Origin: Ereboglobus sp. PH5-10
GTDB lineage: Bacteria > Verrucomicrobiota > Verrucomicrobiia > Opitutales > Opitutaceae
Direction: 5' to 3'
Length of the DNA stretch: 64,000 nt
Assembly (NCBI RefSeq): GCF_029504735.1
Contig: NZ_JAQFIP010000001.1
Span: 372,001 to 436,000 of the forward strand
Shown one piece after another: positions 34,224-43,847 of this stretch. Each line of letters begins with the position of its first letter. The first letter of the stretch is position 1. The position numbers and the translations under genes were made by a program. The notes under the pieces were generated by a model. The model was not told where the DNA came from, did not search any database, and saw only the letters and a program-made list of their open reading frames with translations.

Positions 34224-36434
34224 TCAGCCCCTTTTCTTTTTCTTGTGACGCTTGGGCTCGGCGGGGAGGTCCGGCAGCGCATTGACGTCGTCCTTCGGCG
34301 GCGAGGGTGTTTGCCCGAGGACTTTTTGCACCTCGGCTTTGTTGCTCATGCGCTCGAGCTGTTCCATGGCGGGCGCGTTGTCCGCGGCGGTGTTGGTAAG
34401 GACGGTGGGGCGCAGGAAGAAGATGAGTTCGGTGCGAGTCTGGCTGCGAGAGCGCTTGCCAAAAAGGTCCCCTATAATCGGAATGGGACCGAGACGGTTT
34501 CTGGCTTTTGTAGAGGCGTTTTTCTGAATGCCACCGAGCACAATAATTTCCCCGCTTTTGACGATGATGGACGAGGAGGTATTTCGTTTTCCGATAATAT
34601 ATTGAGTATTCTCATCAACTGTAACGGTGCCGGAAACATCGCTGATTTCTTGTTGAACATCGAGCTGAACGCTCCCGTCGTAACCTATGAGCGGGGTTAC
34701 GGTAATGGTGGTGCCAATTTCCATCTGGGTGACAGATGAGGTCCTGTTTGAACTGACGTCGCTGACCATGCTGGAGGTGATGACGGGGCGCGTTTCACCT
34801 ATGAAGATTTTGCCCTCTTTGTTGTGCATCGTGGTGATGGCGGGCACTGAAACGATATTGCTATTATTTTTGCGCGGCGTGGAGCCAAGACCGATGATAG
34901 CGGTGAGAGGTTGCAGAGACGATCCGTAGGATGAACCATCTTTGTTGCCACCAAAGGTGAATCCGGGACCGGAACCGGCAATTCCGGTGAGTTTGCCATT
35001 CTCCACATTAAAACCAAGCGCATCGATGCCGCTTTGGGCTTCATCTGTGAGAGTGACCTCGGCAATGACGACCTCAATGCGGACTTGCGCGAGGAGAACG
35101 TCGAGTTTTTCGACGAGCTCCTTGATGATGCGGATGTCGTCAACCGTGCCGGACACGACGATGGCGTTGATGCGGGTGTCGGGTTGCACGGTGATGAAGC
35201 TGCTGAACTCGTTGCCCTCGAGCCCGAGGCTGCCGCCGGTGATGCCGCTGGCGGGCGTGGCGAAGGCGGGGCGCACACTTGCGGACTGGGTTCGTTGCTG
35301 GGAGGTGTTTCGGTTTTGCGTGGTGGCGCGCTGCTGGGTGTTACGGTTGGCCGAGGTGGTTTGCGTGGTGCGCTGTCGCTGGGTGGCGCTGGTGCCGCCG
35401 CTGGATTGCGCGGCTTGGGCGGCGCGGGTTTGCCCCGAGATGATGTTGCTGAGAAGCGTGGCGACATCGCCGCACTGCGCGCTCTTGAGGCGGATGACTT
35501 CGTTGCGGGTGTTGGGGTCGGCCTTGGTGTCGAGTTTTTTGATGAGGTCGTCGAAAAACGGAAGCTGCCGCGGATCGCCGATGACAACGACCTGGTTGGT
35601 GCGATCGTCGGAGTTGAACGTGGTGGAGGCGCCGAGCTGCTGCTGGAGCGGGCCGGTGAAGAGCGCCTTGATTTTGTTCACGATGTCCGAGGCCTTGGCG
35701 TATTCGAGCGAGTAAAACTTGGCCTGCACGGGCGTGGCGGCGGGACGGTCAACCTGCTTGATGATGGTTTCGACACGCTGGAGCGTGGAGATGGTGTCGG
35801 TGACAAGGAAGGCGTTGGCGCGCTCAAAAATGGAAATTGTCTGTATCTGCGCGTTGAGCATCGTGCTGATCATGGGGACGAACTCGCTGGCGCGAAGAAA
35901 CTCGAGCTGGAAAAACTTGCTGGCGATGCGGCCCGAGGGCGCAAGGTCGAGCGTGGAGCCCTCTATGATGGTAGGCGCCTCGCTGCGAACGGTGTTAATG
36001 GGGACGAGCAGGAGGAGTTTTTCGCCGCGCGGAACGAGCGCGAGCTGGTTGACGGTGAAAAGCGTCTCGATGGCCTGCAACGCCTCGGCGCGCGTGGGCG
36101 GGGTGGCGAAGGAAAGCGAGAGGTCGGCGACATTGGGGAGCGTGGCGGGGCGGATGACGGTGCGTCCCGTGAGTTTTTCAAGCTCGGGGATGGCCATCGA
36201 AAGCGGCAGCGCGGTCCAGTTGATCGCGATGCGATCATCGGGATTGCCGGAGGGGGCAAGCGCGGGGGCGGCGGGGAGTTCAGCGTCGGCCTGCGTCCAC
36301 GGGGGCGAAAGAAGTATGGGGGAGCCGCCGGGTTGCGCCCGCGGCGCGGCCGGCGTGTTTCGTGCGATGGCCGGCAAAAACGCAGTGGCTGTGAAAATTG
36401 AGGCAAGGGCGATGCGGAGGATGCGCGGGGTCAT
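34224..36434 (-). CDS. gspD: Type II secretion/type IV pilus secretin GspD/PilQ
   Basis: The outer-membrane secretin ring, 736 residues from 36434 (MTPRILRIALASIF) with a signal peptide. N-domains follow (AINWTALPLSMAIPELEKL, then KFFQLEFLRASEFVPM and KFYSLEYAKASDIVNKI). The C-terminal secretin domain shows VRIEVVIAEVTLTDE, VPAITTMHNKEGKI, VTPLIGYDGSVQLDVQQ and VLGGIQKNASTKARNRLGPI, with TELIFFLRPTVL closing it. A Gln/Thr/Arg/Asn-rich low-complexity insert of about 45 residues (roughly 341-388) interrupts an N-domain. First gene of the gspD-E-F operon; pseudopilins are not in this window. Confidence 0.94.
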   Translation of the reverse strand: MTPRILRIALASIFTATAFLPAIARNTPAAPRAQPGGSPILLSPPWTQADAELPAAPALAPSGNPDDRIAINWTALPLSMAIPELEKLTGRTVIRPATLPNVADLSLSFATPPTRAEALQAIETLFTVNQLALVPRGEKLLLLVPINTVRSEAPTIIEGSTLDLAPSGRIASKFFQLEFLRASEFVPMISTMLNAQIQTISIFERANAFLVTDTISTLQRVETIIKQVDRPAATPVQAKFYSLEYAKASDIVNKIKALFTGPLQQQLGASTTFNSDDRTNQVVVIGDPRQLPFFDDLIKKLDTKADPNTRNEVIRLKSAQCGDVATLLSNIISGQTRAAQAAQSSGGTSATQRQRTTQTTSANRNTQQRATTQNRNTSQQRTQSASVRPAFATPASGITGGSLGLEGNEFSSFITVQPDTRINAIVVSGTVDDIRIIKELVEKLDVLLAQVRIEVVIAEVTLTDEAQSGIDALGFNVENGKLTGIAGSGPGFTFGGNKDGSSYGSSLQPLTAIIGLGSTPRKNNSNIVSVPAITTMHNKEGKIFIGETRPVITSSMVSDVSSNRTSSVTQMEIGTTITVTPLIGYDGSVQLDVQQEISDVSGTVTVDENTQYIIGKRNTSSSIIVKSGEIIVLGGIQKNASTKARNRLGPIPIIGDLFGKRSRSQTRTELIFFLRPTVLTNTAADNAPAMEQLERMSNKAEVQKVLGQTPSPPKDDVNALPDLPAEPKRHKKKKRG

Positions 36435-36733
36435 GCTGGAGAGATGGGAAATTGGCTGCGATGGTTTGCTCGGCGGAAGGCGGAGAGTTGAGAGGGTGTT
36501 GGCTGAAAAGAAAAGAGCGAAGAACGGGTTGGGCATGAAATTTGGCGGAGGTTTTGCAACGGGGCAAGACGTCCCTTGGCGCGGCAGGTTGCACGGGGCC
36601 TGACTCTAAATTAGCCGGAGTGCGCAAAAACGGCGCGCGAACATTAATCGCGGAACCGGGCATTTTTTTGGCATTGGAAGTTTCTCCTTGATGCGCGGCG
36701 GCGGGACTCTCATCTTCCGTGGTTCAATCGGAT

Positions 36734-36810
<77 letters not shown>

Positions 36811-36824
36811 TTTGAGACAACCGG

Positions 36825-36848
36825 AGCGGACGTGCGTCCGCTTTTTTT
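36825..36848 (+). terminator. Terminator of tRNA-Pro
   Basis: Stem AGCGGAC / GTCCGCT with a GTGC loop is followed by a T-run, starting 15 bp after the tRNA and touching the stop of the opposite-strand gene. Confidence 0.85.
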
Positions 36849-37722
36849 ATTTTGAGAACGGATTATGCAGCCGTTCGTTTTCCAGGGTCGTGAGCGGGCC
36901 GTGTCCCGGGGCGATCACTGTCTTGCCGGGAAGCTCGGTGAAAAGGCGTTTCAGGCTGTCGGCAAAACTCTGCGCGCAAAAATAACCGCGCCCCGCCGAG
37001 CCCGCAAAAATCAGGTCGCCCGACACGAGCATTTGCGTGGCGTCGGGCAACGCGGGCGCGCTCACGACATAGCTGTTGTGCGCCTCGGCGTGGCCGGGCG
37101 TCTTGATCGCGCGCACCTCAAACGCGCCGTAGCGCAAGCGCGCGCCCTCGCCCATCGCGAAGCCGCCGCCGACCTCGCCGGCCATGGCGCTTGTGTCCGA
37201 AATGCAAATGCCCTCGGGGAAAAACACGGGCGCGCGACCAAGGATGCGCTGGAGATCCTCCAGTCCGCCGGTGTGCTCGGTTTCGACATGCGTGATAAAA
37301 ACGGCCTCGATCTTGCGAATGCGTTTCGGCCAGACGCGCTCGATTTGCGCATAGTCGGAGCCGGCGTCGAAAAGAATGCCGGAGGACTGGCCGCACTCGG
37401 CGACGATGTAGGCGTTGGCCACGCCGATGCCGTGGGGCGTGCGCAGCGGATAAAGGCAGAAGGGCAGGCCGGAAATCTCGGGCAGCGGATAACGATTCTG
37501 CGCGAGGGCGAGCAGGCCCGGCTCGTTGAGGCCGAGCGCGACGGCGAGCCGCTTGAGCTCGTCGGGCGTCAACTCATACCGATAGTCGATGGCGTCGTGT
37601 ATTTTCTCGGCGGACACGCCCGAGCGCTCCGCGAGCGCCTGCTCGGTGCAGCAAGCGTGCCGCATCGCCTTGTCCAGGACGTCGCCGAGCTCGTCCTCCA
37701 GAGGTGCGTATTCGATGACCAC
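36847..37722 (-). CDS. Metallo-beta-lactamase-fold hydrolase with N-terminal HTH-like domain
   Basis: A 291-residue protein. Residues ~10-75 resemble an XRE-type helix-turn-helix (CCTEQALAERSGVSAEKIHD, LTPDELKRLAVALGLNE). Residues 85-291 are a glyoxalase-II-like metallo-beta-lactamase domain: SGILFDAGSDYAQI, ITHVETEHTGGLEDL, KTPGHAEAHNSYVV, LVSGDLIFAGSAGRGYF and IAPGHGPLTTLENE. In the first metal motif the usual HxHxDH reads HVETEH, so one His and the Asp are replaced by Glu. The gene is divergent from pyrE with 93 bp between them. The fusion of DNA-binding-like and hydrolase modules is uncommon; substrate unknown. Confidence 0.85.
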   Translation of the reverse strand: MVIEYAPLEDELGDVLDKAMRHACCTEQALAERSGVSAEKIHDAIDYRYELTPDELKRLAVALGLNEPGLLALAQNRYPLPEISGLPFCLYPLRTPHGIGVANAYIVAECGQSSGILFDAGSDYAQIERVWPKRIRKIEAVFITHVETEHTGGLEDLQRILGRAPVFFPEGICISDTSAMAGEVGGGFAMGEGARLRYGAFEVRAIKTPGHAEAHNSYVVSAPALPDATQMLVSGDLIFAGSAGRGYFCAQSFADSLKRLFTELPGKTVIAPGHGPLTTLENERLHNPFSK

Positions 37723-37815
37723 GGCGGAAATGTGGCACGGGGTTTGGCGAGGCGCACGTTAAAAGTGCCCGCTTCTACTTTACAGGCGGCGCGGCGGCGG
37801 GCAATTTCGCGGACG

Positions 37816-38385
37816 ATGGATTCGCAACAACAAGAGATTCTGGATATTTTCACTCGCACGCGCGCGTTGTTGCGCGGGCATTTTGTGCTGCGCTCGGGAT
37901 TGCACAGCGGGCATTTTTTCCAATGCGCGCAAGTGTGCCAGGACATGGCCGCGGTCACACGGCTGACCGAGTTGCTGCTGCCGAAGCTCGCCGGCTTGAA
38001 ATTCGAAACCGTGCTCGCGCCCGCGATGGGCGGGCTTGTGATCGGGCAGGAGGTCGCGCGCCAGACAAATTCGCGCTACATTTTTGTTGAGAAGGAAAAC
38101 AACGCGCTCGTCATGCGCCGCGGCTTCAAGATCGCCCCCGGCGAGCGCGTGCTCGTGGTCGAGGACGTGGTGACGCGCGGCGGCCGCGTGGTCGAGGCGC
38201 TCAACATCGTCAAGGCATGCGGCGGCACGCCCGCCGGCGTGGCGATGCTCGTGGACCGCAGCGCGGGCGCGGCCAAGTTCGAGGTGCCCGCGGTTTCGCT
38301 GCTGGAGTTGAGCTTCCCGACCTGGCCGGCCGACCAGCTGCCTCCGGAAATCGCAAAACTGCCGGTCGAAAAACCGGGCAGTTGA
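37816..38385 (+). CDS. pyrE: Orotate phosphoribosyltransferase
   Basis: The enzyme makes OMP from orotate and PRPP in pyrimidine synthesis. The 189-residue protein starts MDSQQQEILDIFTRTRALL and carries FVLRSGLHSGHFFQC, VLAPAMGGLVIGQEVARQ, the flexible-loop region FVEKENNALVMRRGF and the PRPP-binding signature VLVVEDVVTRGG. A much longer open frame in the same phase extends upstream over the opposite-strand hydrolase but is not coding. No other pyr gene is adjacent. Confidence 0.93.
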   Translation: MDSQQQEILDIFTRTRALLRGHFVLRSGLHSGHFFQCAQVCQDMAAVTRLTELLLPKLAGLKFETVLAPAMGGLVIGQEVARQTNSRYIFVEKENNALVMRRGFKIAPGERVLVVEDVVTRGGRVVEALNIVKACGGTPAGVAMLVDRSAGAAKFEVPAVSLLELSFPTWPADQLPPEIAKLPVEKPGS

Positions 38386-38442
38386 CGGACTCGGGCGCGG
38401 ATAAATTCCAAAAAAACAAAACGCGGATAGCTGAAAATTCCC

Positions 38443-39867
38443 ATGTCACAATTCGATCTCATTGTCATTGGCGGCGGACCGGGCGGTTATGTCTGCGCTT
38501 TTCGCGCCTCGCAACTCGGCCTCAAGGTCGCGCTCGTCGAAAAGCGCCCCACCCTCGGCGGCACCTGCCTCAACGTCGGCTGCATCCCGACAAAGGCGCT
38601 TTTGCATTCAACCGAGCAATACGTTTTCGCCCGTGATCACGCCGCCGCGCACGGCATCAAGTTCGACGGCGTCGCCGCCGACATCGCGACCATGATGAAG
38701 CGCAAGGACTCCGTCATCGCCAAACTCACCGGCGGTGTCGCGCAACTCGCGAAGGCGCGCAAGGTCACCGTGTTCAACGGCAGCGCGAGTTTTGCCGGCG
38801 GCCCGGGCCACCAAGTCGAAGTCACCTCGACCGACGCCTCGACGGGCGGCAAACCCATCACGCAAACCATCTCCGCTCCGAACATCGTCATCGCCACCGG
38901 ATCGCTGCCCGCCGAATTACCCTCGGTCAGGATCGACGGCAAAAACATCATTTCCAGCGACCAGGCCATCGCGCTCGACGAGGTGCCGAAAAAACTCGTC
39001 GTCATCGGCGGCGGCGCGATCGGGCTCGAGCTCGGCTCCGTTTGGGCGCGCCTCGGCGCCGATGTGACGGTTGTCGAATTCCTGCCCAAAATCGCCGCGG
39101 CGTGCGACGACGACATCGTGCGCAACTTCACGCGCCTCCTCCAAAAACAAGGTCTCAAAATCGAAACCAACGCAAAGGTCACCGGCGCGAAGTTCAACGG
39201 CCCCAGCGGCGTGCTCGCCGCCGAGCGCGACGGGGCGGCGCTTGAGTTTACCGCGGATAAAATCCTTCTCGCCGTGGGCCGCCGCCCCAACACCGAAAAC
39301 CTCGGCCTGGAAAAAATCGGCGTCGCGCTCGATCCCAAAGGCCGCATCCAAGTCGATTCGGAATTGCGCACCAGCGTCCCCGGCATTCGCGCCATCGGCG
39401 ATGTTGTCGCCGGCCCGATGCTCGCTCACAAGGCCGAGGAGGACGGCGTTGCCGCCGCCGAGTGGATCGCGGGAAAACACGGCCGCATCAACTGGGATTT
39501 TGTTCCGGCGATCATCTACACCGCGCCAGAGGTCGCCACGGTCGGCCTGGGCGAGGACGCGGCGAAGGCAAAAGGCATCGAGGTCAAGACGGGGCGCTTC
39601 AACTTTGCCGCAAACGGACGAGCCATCGCCAGCGACACGACCGACGGCTACGCGAAAATTATCGCCGACGCAAAAACCGACACGATTCTTGGCGCGCAAA
39701 TCCTCGGGCATGGCGCGGGGGAGTTAATCGCCGAGGTCGTCGCGCACATGGAATATGGCGGCAGCGCCGAGGACCTCGCGCGCACCATCCACGCGCACCC
39801 GACGCTGGGCGAATCGATCAAGGAAGCCGCGCTCGCCGTCAGCAAATCGGCGATTCACGCATTGTGA
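38443..39867 (+). CDS. lpdA: Dihydrolipoyl dehydrogenase
   Basis: The FAD-dependent E3 component of 2-oxoacid dehydrogenase complexes or the glycine cleavage system; it reoxidises dihydrolipoamide with NAD+. The 474-residue protein has the FAD-binding start DLIVIGGGPGGYVCAF, the redox-active disulfide GGTCLNVGCIPTKALL (Cys 42 and 47), an NAD-binding VVIGGGAIGLELGSVWARLG and the C-terminal catalytic region TIHAHPTLGESIKEAAL with the His-Glu pair. It lies 57 bp downstream of pyrE; E1/E2 genes are not in the window. Confidence 0.95.
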   Translation: MSQFDLIVIGGGPGGYVCAFRASQLGLKVALVEKRPTLGGTCLNVGCIPTKALLHSTEQYVFARDHAAAHGIKFDGVAADIATMMKRKDSVIAKLTGGVAQLAKARKVTVFNGSASFAGGPGHQVEVTSTDASTGGKPITQTISAPNIVIATGSLPAELPSVRIDGKNIISSDQAIALDEVPKKLVVIGGGAIGLELGSVWARLGADVTVVEFLPKIAAACDDDIVRNFTRLLQKQGLKIETNAKVTGAKFNGPSGVLAAERDGAALEFTADKILLAVGRRPNTENLGLEKIGVALDPKGRIQVDSELRTSVPGIRAIGDVVAGPMLAHKAEEDGVAAAEWIAGKHGRINWDFVPAIIYTAPEVATVGLGEDAAKAKGIEVKTGRFNFAANGRAIASDTTDGYAKIIADAKTDTILGAQILGHGAGELIAEVVAHMEYGGSAEDLARTIHAHPTLGESIKEAALAVSKSAIHAL

Positions 39868-39906
39868 AATCAGGGGAGGCGGAGTCCCGCCCCGCCCTTT
39901 TTGCAT

Positions 39907-39936
39907 AAAAAACCCGGCGCGCGGAAGCGGGCCGGG
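39907..39936 (-). terminator. Terminator of rpmG
   Basis: On the minus strand a 10-bp stem with one mismatch (CCCGGCCCGC / GCGCGCCGGG) and a TTCC loop is followed by six T residues, 28 bp past the rpmG stop. Confidence 0.8.
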
Positions 39937-39964
39937 CTCGGAAACGCGATGCGTTTGGAGAATG

Positions 39965-40129
39965 TTATTTGATTTCCTTGTGAACCGTGCGGCGCTTGAG
40001 GAAGGGATTGTATTTCTTCTTCTCAATACGCTCTGTCACCGTCTTTTTGTTGCGCGTGGTGAGATAACGCGAGACGGGTTTCCCCTCTTTGCGGGCTTCG
40101 GTGCACTCGAGTATGACGACTTCTTGCAT
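39965..40129 (-). CDS. rpmG: 50S ribosomal protein L33
   Basis: A 54-residue protein that begins [20 protein letters not shown] and continues [20 protein letters not shown], then [14 protein letters not shown]. This is the standard L33 pattern, including the NPFLKRRT motif. L33 sits near the E site of the large ribosomal subunit. The CxxC zinc pair of some L33 forms is absent (only one Cys), so this is a zinc-independent type. The gene stands alone on the minus strand with its own terminator. Confidence 0.95.
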   Translation of the reverse strand: MQEVVILECTEARKEGKPVSRYLTTRNKKTVTERIEKKKYNPFLKRRTVHKEIK

Positions 40130-40328
40130 AATGTTTTAAAATTGTTGAACGGGTGAGCAAACCAGCGCGGCGGCACAGCGCAACCACAATCTTGCGTCTA
40201 AAAATTTCGCCAAAACACAATCCATACGCCCCTCCGGCATGCGCGGACGCTCGACTTTCCCCCGCCGACTCGCATTAGCTGTGGGGGGGGCACCTCCCCT
40301 CCATTTCAAAAATTCAAAAAATTCTCCC

Positions 40329-41309
40329 ATGCCACTGACCTTCGACAAACCGCTTCCCGAATTGCGCAAATATCGCGGCACCAATCCGCGCCCGGCGGAT
40401 TTCGACGCCTACTGGCGCGCCGCGCTGCGCGAGCTCGACGCGACGCCCGCCAACGCCGAGCTCGTCCCCAACCGCGCCATCGCGCCCGCCGGTGTCGAGT
40501 GTTTCGACCTGTGGTTCGACGGCACGCACGGCGCCCGCATTCACGCCAAATACCTGCGGCCCGAGCGCACGCCCGAAAACACGGACAAACGGCATCCCGC
40601 CGTGCTTCTTTTTCACGGCTACTCGGGGCACAGCGGCGACTGGCAGGACAAGCTCGCGCTCGTCTCGCAGGGCTTTTGCGTGGCCGCGATGGATGTGCGC
40701 GGACAGGGCGGGATTTCGGAGGACACCGGCGGCGTCAAGGGCAACACCCTGCGAGGGCAGATCATTCGCGGCCTCGACGATCCCGATCCGCACAGGCTGT
40801 TTTTCCGCGATGTGTTTCTGGACACCGCGCAACTGGCGCGCGCTGTGATGACGTTTCCGGAAGTCGATGAAAAACGCGTCGGGGCAACCGGCTGGTCGCA
40901 AGGCGGCGCGCTCACACTCGCGTGCGCCGCGCTCGAACCGCGCATCAAGCGCGCCGCGCCCGTGTATCCGTTTCTCTGCGACTACCAGCGCGTCTGGCAA
41001 ATGGACCAGGCAAAAGACGCGTATGACGAGTTGCGCTATTTTTTCCGCCAGCACGATCCGCTCCACGAACGCGAGGAGGCGATCTTCACAAAGCTCGGCT
41101 ACATCGACTGCCAGCATCACGCGCACCGCATCAAGGCGCGGATCATGCTCGGCATTGGGTTAATGGACACGGTCTGCCCGCCATCGACGCAGTTCGCCGC
41201 CTACAATAAAATCAAATCGAAAAAGCAGATGGTGTTTTACCCGGATTTCGCCCACGAGCCGCTGCCCGGCATGCACGATAAAATTTTCGAGTTCATGCGC
41301 GGATTGTGA
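40329..41309 (+). CDS. Acetylxylan esterase/cephalosporin-C deacetylase family (CE7) hydrolase
   Basis: A 326-residue cytoplasmic-type alpha/beta hydrolase starting MPLTFDKPLPELRKYRGTNP. CE7 hallmarks are the RGQGG motif after AAMDVRGQGG, the nucleophile motif GWSQGGALT, an Asp in GLMDTVCPPSTQFAAYN and a His-Glu in FAHEPLPG. These enzymes remove acetyl groups from xylo-oligosaccharides. With the CE1-like esterase and the GH99-like protein in the window, this points to plant-fibre or host-glycan use. Upstream codons to 40239 remain open but do not match the family. Confidence 0.92.
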   Translation: MPLTFDKPLPELRKYRGTNPRPADFDAYWRAALRELDATPANAELVPNRAIAPAGVECFDLWFDGTHGARIHAKYLRPERTPENTDKRHPAVLLFHGYSGHSGDWQDKLALVSQGFCVAAMDVRGQGGISEDTGGVKGNTLRGQIIRGLDDPDPHRLFFRDVFLDTAQLARAVMTFPEVDEKRVGATGWSQGGALTLACAALEPRIKRAAPVYPFLCDYQRVWQMDQAKDAYDELRYFFRQHDPLHEREEAIFTKLGYIDCQHHAHRIKARIMLGIGLMDTVCPPSTQFAAYNKIKSKKQMVFYPDFAHEPLPGMHDKIFEFMRGL

Positions 41310-41443
41310 AACTGCGTCCGCATTGGGCGGGGTAAGCGCGCCGAAAATTGCGAGCGGCAAACACGGTGATTTTTGCGCATCCGTTTGACGTGTTTGTTGA
41401 TGCGGCGACATAGCGCGGTCTGCCGCCCAACCCCGGCAGGGCG

Positions 41444-41477
41444 CAAAAAAACGAACCGGCTTTAGGCCGGTTCGTTT
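41444..41477 (-). terminator. Terminator of pckG
   Basis: A perfect 12-bp stem AAACGAACCGGC / GCCGGTTCGTTT with a 5-nt loop, followed on the minus strand by a T-run, 28 bp after the pckG stop. Confidence 0.92.
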
Positions 41478-41504
41478 GTGGTAAAACGTGTCGATTGTCG
41501 TTTA

Positions 41505-43337
41505 TCAACCGAGGCGGGCCTTGAGGGCTTCGCGCTGGGCCTTGAGCTCGGCGGGGAGCTTGGCGCCCACCTTCGCAAAGAAGGTCTCCTGGTCGGCCAC
41601 TTCGGCTTTCCATTTCTCGACGTCAACCGCTTGGAGCTCGTCGAAGATGGCTTTGTCGAAGCTGGCGCCGTCCCAGTCGAGGTCGTCGAAGGAGGGCTGG
41701 TAGCCGATCGCGCTTTCCGCGGCCTTGGCGCAGTCGCAGCCGACGGCGCGGCCGACGATCCACTTGAGCACGCGGGCGTTTTCGCCGAAGCCGGGCCAGA
41801 TGAACTTGCCTTCGGCATTCTTGCGGAACCAGTTGACGTGGAACACGGCGGGCATCTTGGCCTTCTTGGCCATGTTGAGCCAGTGCTGGAAGTAGTCGCC
41901 GATGTGGTAGCCGCAGAAGGGCAGCATGGCCATCGGGTCGCGACGGACTTGGCCGACTTTGCCCGCGGCGGCGGCGGTCATTTCGGAGCCCATCGTGGCG
42001 GCGATGTAAACGCCTTGTTCCCAGCTCTTGGCCTGGTAGATGAGCGGCATGGTGTCGGGGCGGCGGCCACCGAAGATGAAGGCGCTGATGGGCACGCCGG
42101 CGGGATCTTCCCAAGCGGGGTCGATCGTCGGGCATTGGGCGGCGGGCGCGGTGAAGCGGGCGTTCGGGTGAGCGGCTTTGACACCGTTCTTGCCGTCCGC
42201 GGGCGTCCACTTGTTGCCCTTCCAGTCGATGAGTTCGGCCGGGGGCTCGTCGGTCATGCCTTCCCACCAGACTCCGCCTTCGGGTGTGAGGGCGACGTTG
42301 GTGAAGATGGTGTTCTTGGCGAGCGAGGCCATCGCGTTCGGGTTGGTCTTGACGGAGGTGCCGGGCGCAACGCCGAAGAAGCCGGCCTCGGGGTTGATCG
42401 CGCGGAGGGTGCCGGTGGCGTCGGGTTTGATCCATGCGATGTCGTCGCCGACGGTCCAGACTTTCCAGCCTTTGTCGAGGAGCGCCTTGGGCGGAATGAG
42501 CATGGCGAAGTTGGTCTTGCCGCAGGCGGACGGGAAGGCGGCGGAGACGTAGGTCTTTTCGCCTTTCGGGTTTTCAACGCCGAGGATGAGCATGTGCTCG
42601 GCCATCCAGCCTTCGTCGCGGGCCATGTTGGAGGCGATGCGGAGGGCGAAGCACTTTTTGCCGAGGAGGGCGTTTCCACCGTAGCCGGAGCCGAAGGACC
42701 AGATTTCGCGGGTCTCGGGGAAATGGACGATGTATTTCTCGGGGTTGCAGGGCCAGATGACGTCTTTTTGGCCTTCCGCGAGGGGAGCGCCGACGGAGTG
42801 GAGGCAGGGGACGAAGGGTTTCTCGCCCTTGTCGATTTCCTTGAACACGGCGGCGCCGATACGGGCCATGATGCGCATGTTGGTGACGACGTAGGCGGAG
42901 TCGGTGAGCTCGACGCCGTTTTGGGCGATGGGCGAGCCGATCGGGCCCATGCTGTAACCGAGCACATACATGGTGCGGCCTTTCATCGAGCCCTTGAAGA
43001 GGCCGGTGAGCTTGGCGCGCATTTCAACGGGGTCGGCCCAGTTGTTGGTCGGGCCGGCGTCGTCCTGCGACTTGGAGCAGATGAAGGTGCGCTCTTCAAC
43101 GCGGGCGACATCGCTGGCGTCGGAACGGGCATAGTAGCAGCCGGGCCAGAGGTTTTCGTTAAGTTTGGTGTAGGTGCCGCCGGCGACGAGCTTGTTGCAC
43201 AGATCGTCGTATTCGGCTTGCGAGCCGTCGACCCAGTGGATGGCGGCGGGCTCGCACAAGGCGGCCATTTCATCGACCCAGGCGAGAAGCTTGGCGTTTT
43301 CGCTGAGTGGTTTGTTGGATGGTATGTTTGTTTTCAT
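41505..43337 (-). CDS. pckG: Phosphoenolpyruvate carboxykinase (GTP)
   Basis: This enzyme interconverts oxaloacetate and PEP with GTP/GDP. The 610-residue length fits the GTP class. Landmarks are [17 protein letters not shown] near the N-terminus, the kinase-1a loop [13 protein letters not shown] with the reactive Cys (about residue 270), [13 protein letters not shown] and [14 protein letters not shown]. In fermenters that make succinate or propionate it often runs toward oxaloacetate, conserving energy as GTP. That would fit the methylmalonyl-CoA block at 6-14 kb, though direction cannot be read from sequence. Monocistronic, with its own terminator. Confidence 0.96.
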   Translation of the reverse strand: MKTNIPSNKPLSENAKLLAWVDEMAALCEPAAIHWVDGSQAEYDDLCNKLVAGGTYTKLNENLWPGCYYARSDASDVARVEERTFICSKSQDDAGPTNNWADPVEMRAKLTGLFKGSMKGRTMYVLGYSMGPIGSPIAQNGVELTDSAYVVTNMRIMARIGAAVFKEIDKGEKPFVPCLHSVGAPLAEGQKDVIWPCNPEKYIVHFPETREIWSFGSGYGGNALLGKKCFALRIASNMARDEGWMAEHMLILGVENPKGEKTYVSAAFPSACGKTNFAMLIPPKALLDKGWKVWTVGDDIAWIKPDATGTLRAINPEAGFFGVAPGTSVKTNPNAMASLAKNTIFTNVALTPEGGVWWEGMTDEPPAELIDWKGNKWTPADGKNGVKAAHPNARFTAPAAQCPTIDPAWEDPAGVPISAFIFGGRRPDTMPLIYQAKSWEQGVYIAATMGSEMTAAAAGKVGQVRRDPMAMLPFCGYHIGDYFQHWLNMAKKAKMPAVFHVNWFRKNAEGKFIWPGFGENARVLKWIVGRAVGCDCAKAAESAIGYQPSFDDLDWDGASFDKAIFDELQAVDVEKWKAEVADQETFFAKVGAKLPAELKAQREALKARLG

Positions 43338-43847
43338 CGGGTGGAAACTGGGTTGTGTGAGTGTTTCTGATGTTTTGGTTTTGTTCGTGTGTTTCTGTCT
43401 TTGGAAATGACGAGACAGAAAAGGAACGCGTATTTTACGAAGGCTTCGCGCCGCAATTCAATCATTTGTTTTTTCGGACGGCGTTTTTTACGTTCACACG
43501 ATTTATTGACATGGAGCGGAGATTGAGTGGGGCGAATGAAAAACCCCCGCTTTAACGTGGTGAAACGGGTGGCCTTAGCCCTCCTCGCAAGCGAATGGCG
43601 TTTGCCAGCGCTGCCGTTGGGCAGCCCCGGAAAAAGACACCGCCCCGCAGAGCCTTCGACAGCACCAACGCGCGTGGGCGATTGGATTCAACCGCTCAAT
43701 GGCGGGAACCTGTTGATGCGTTACAAACAAAGCCCGGATTTGTAACGGCTTTCACGTTGTGCGCACGCGGGCAATCGGATGGATTGCAACCCAGAACCAG
43801 GCTTTCTGGTATTTAAAACAACAACCCAATAATAAAAAAATAACACA
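43338..43847. other. Intergenic region upstream of pckG, 510 bp
   Basis: The left ~150 bp is T-rich and should hold the pckG promoter. The right part has open frames of 70-odd codons (for example 43527-43745) without protein-like character. I see no RNA gene or repeat. Confidence 0.5.

Noticed and set aside
36865-38385. A long frame that extends pyrE upstream by over 300 codons
   Set aside because: The upstream part lies over the opposite-strand hydrolase and does not resemble any fused domain; the ATG at 37816 gives a normal PyrE.
41478-43370. A 630-codon open frame on the plus strand over pckG
   Set aside because: Antisense shadow of PEP carboxykinase.
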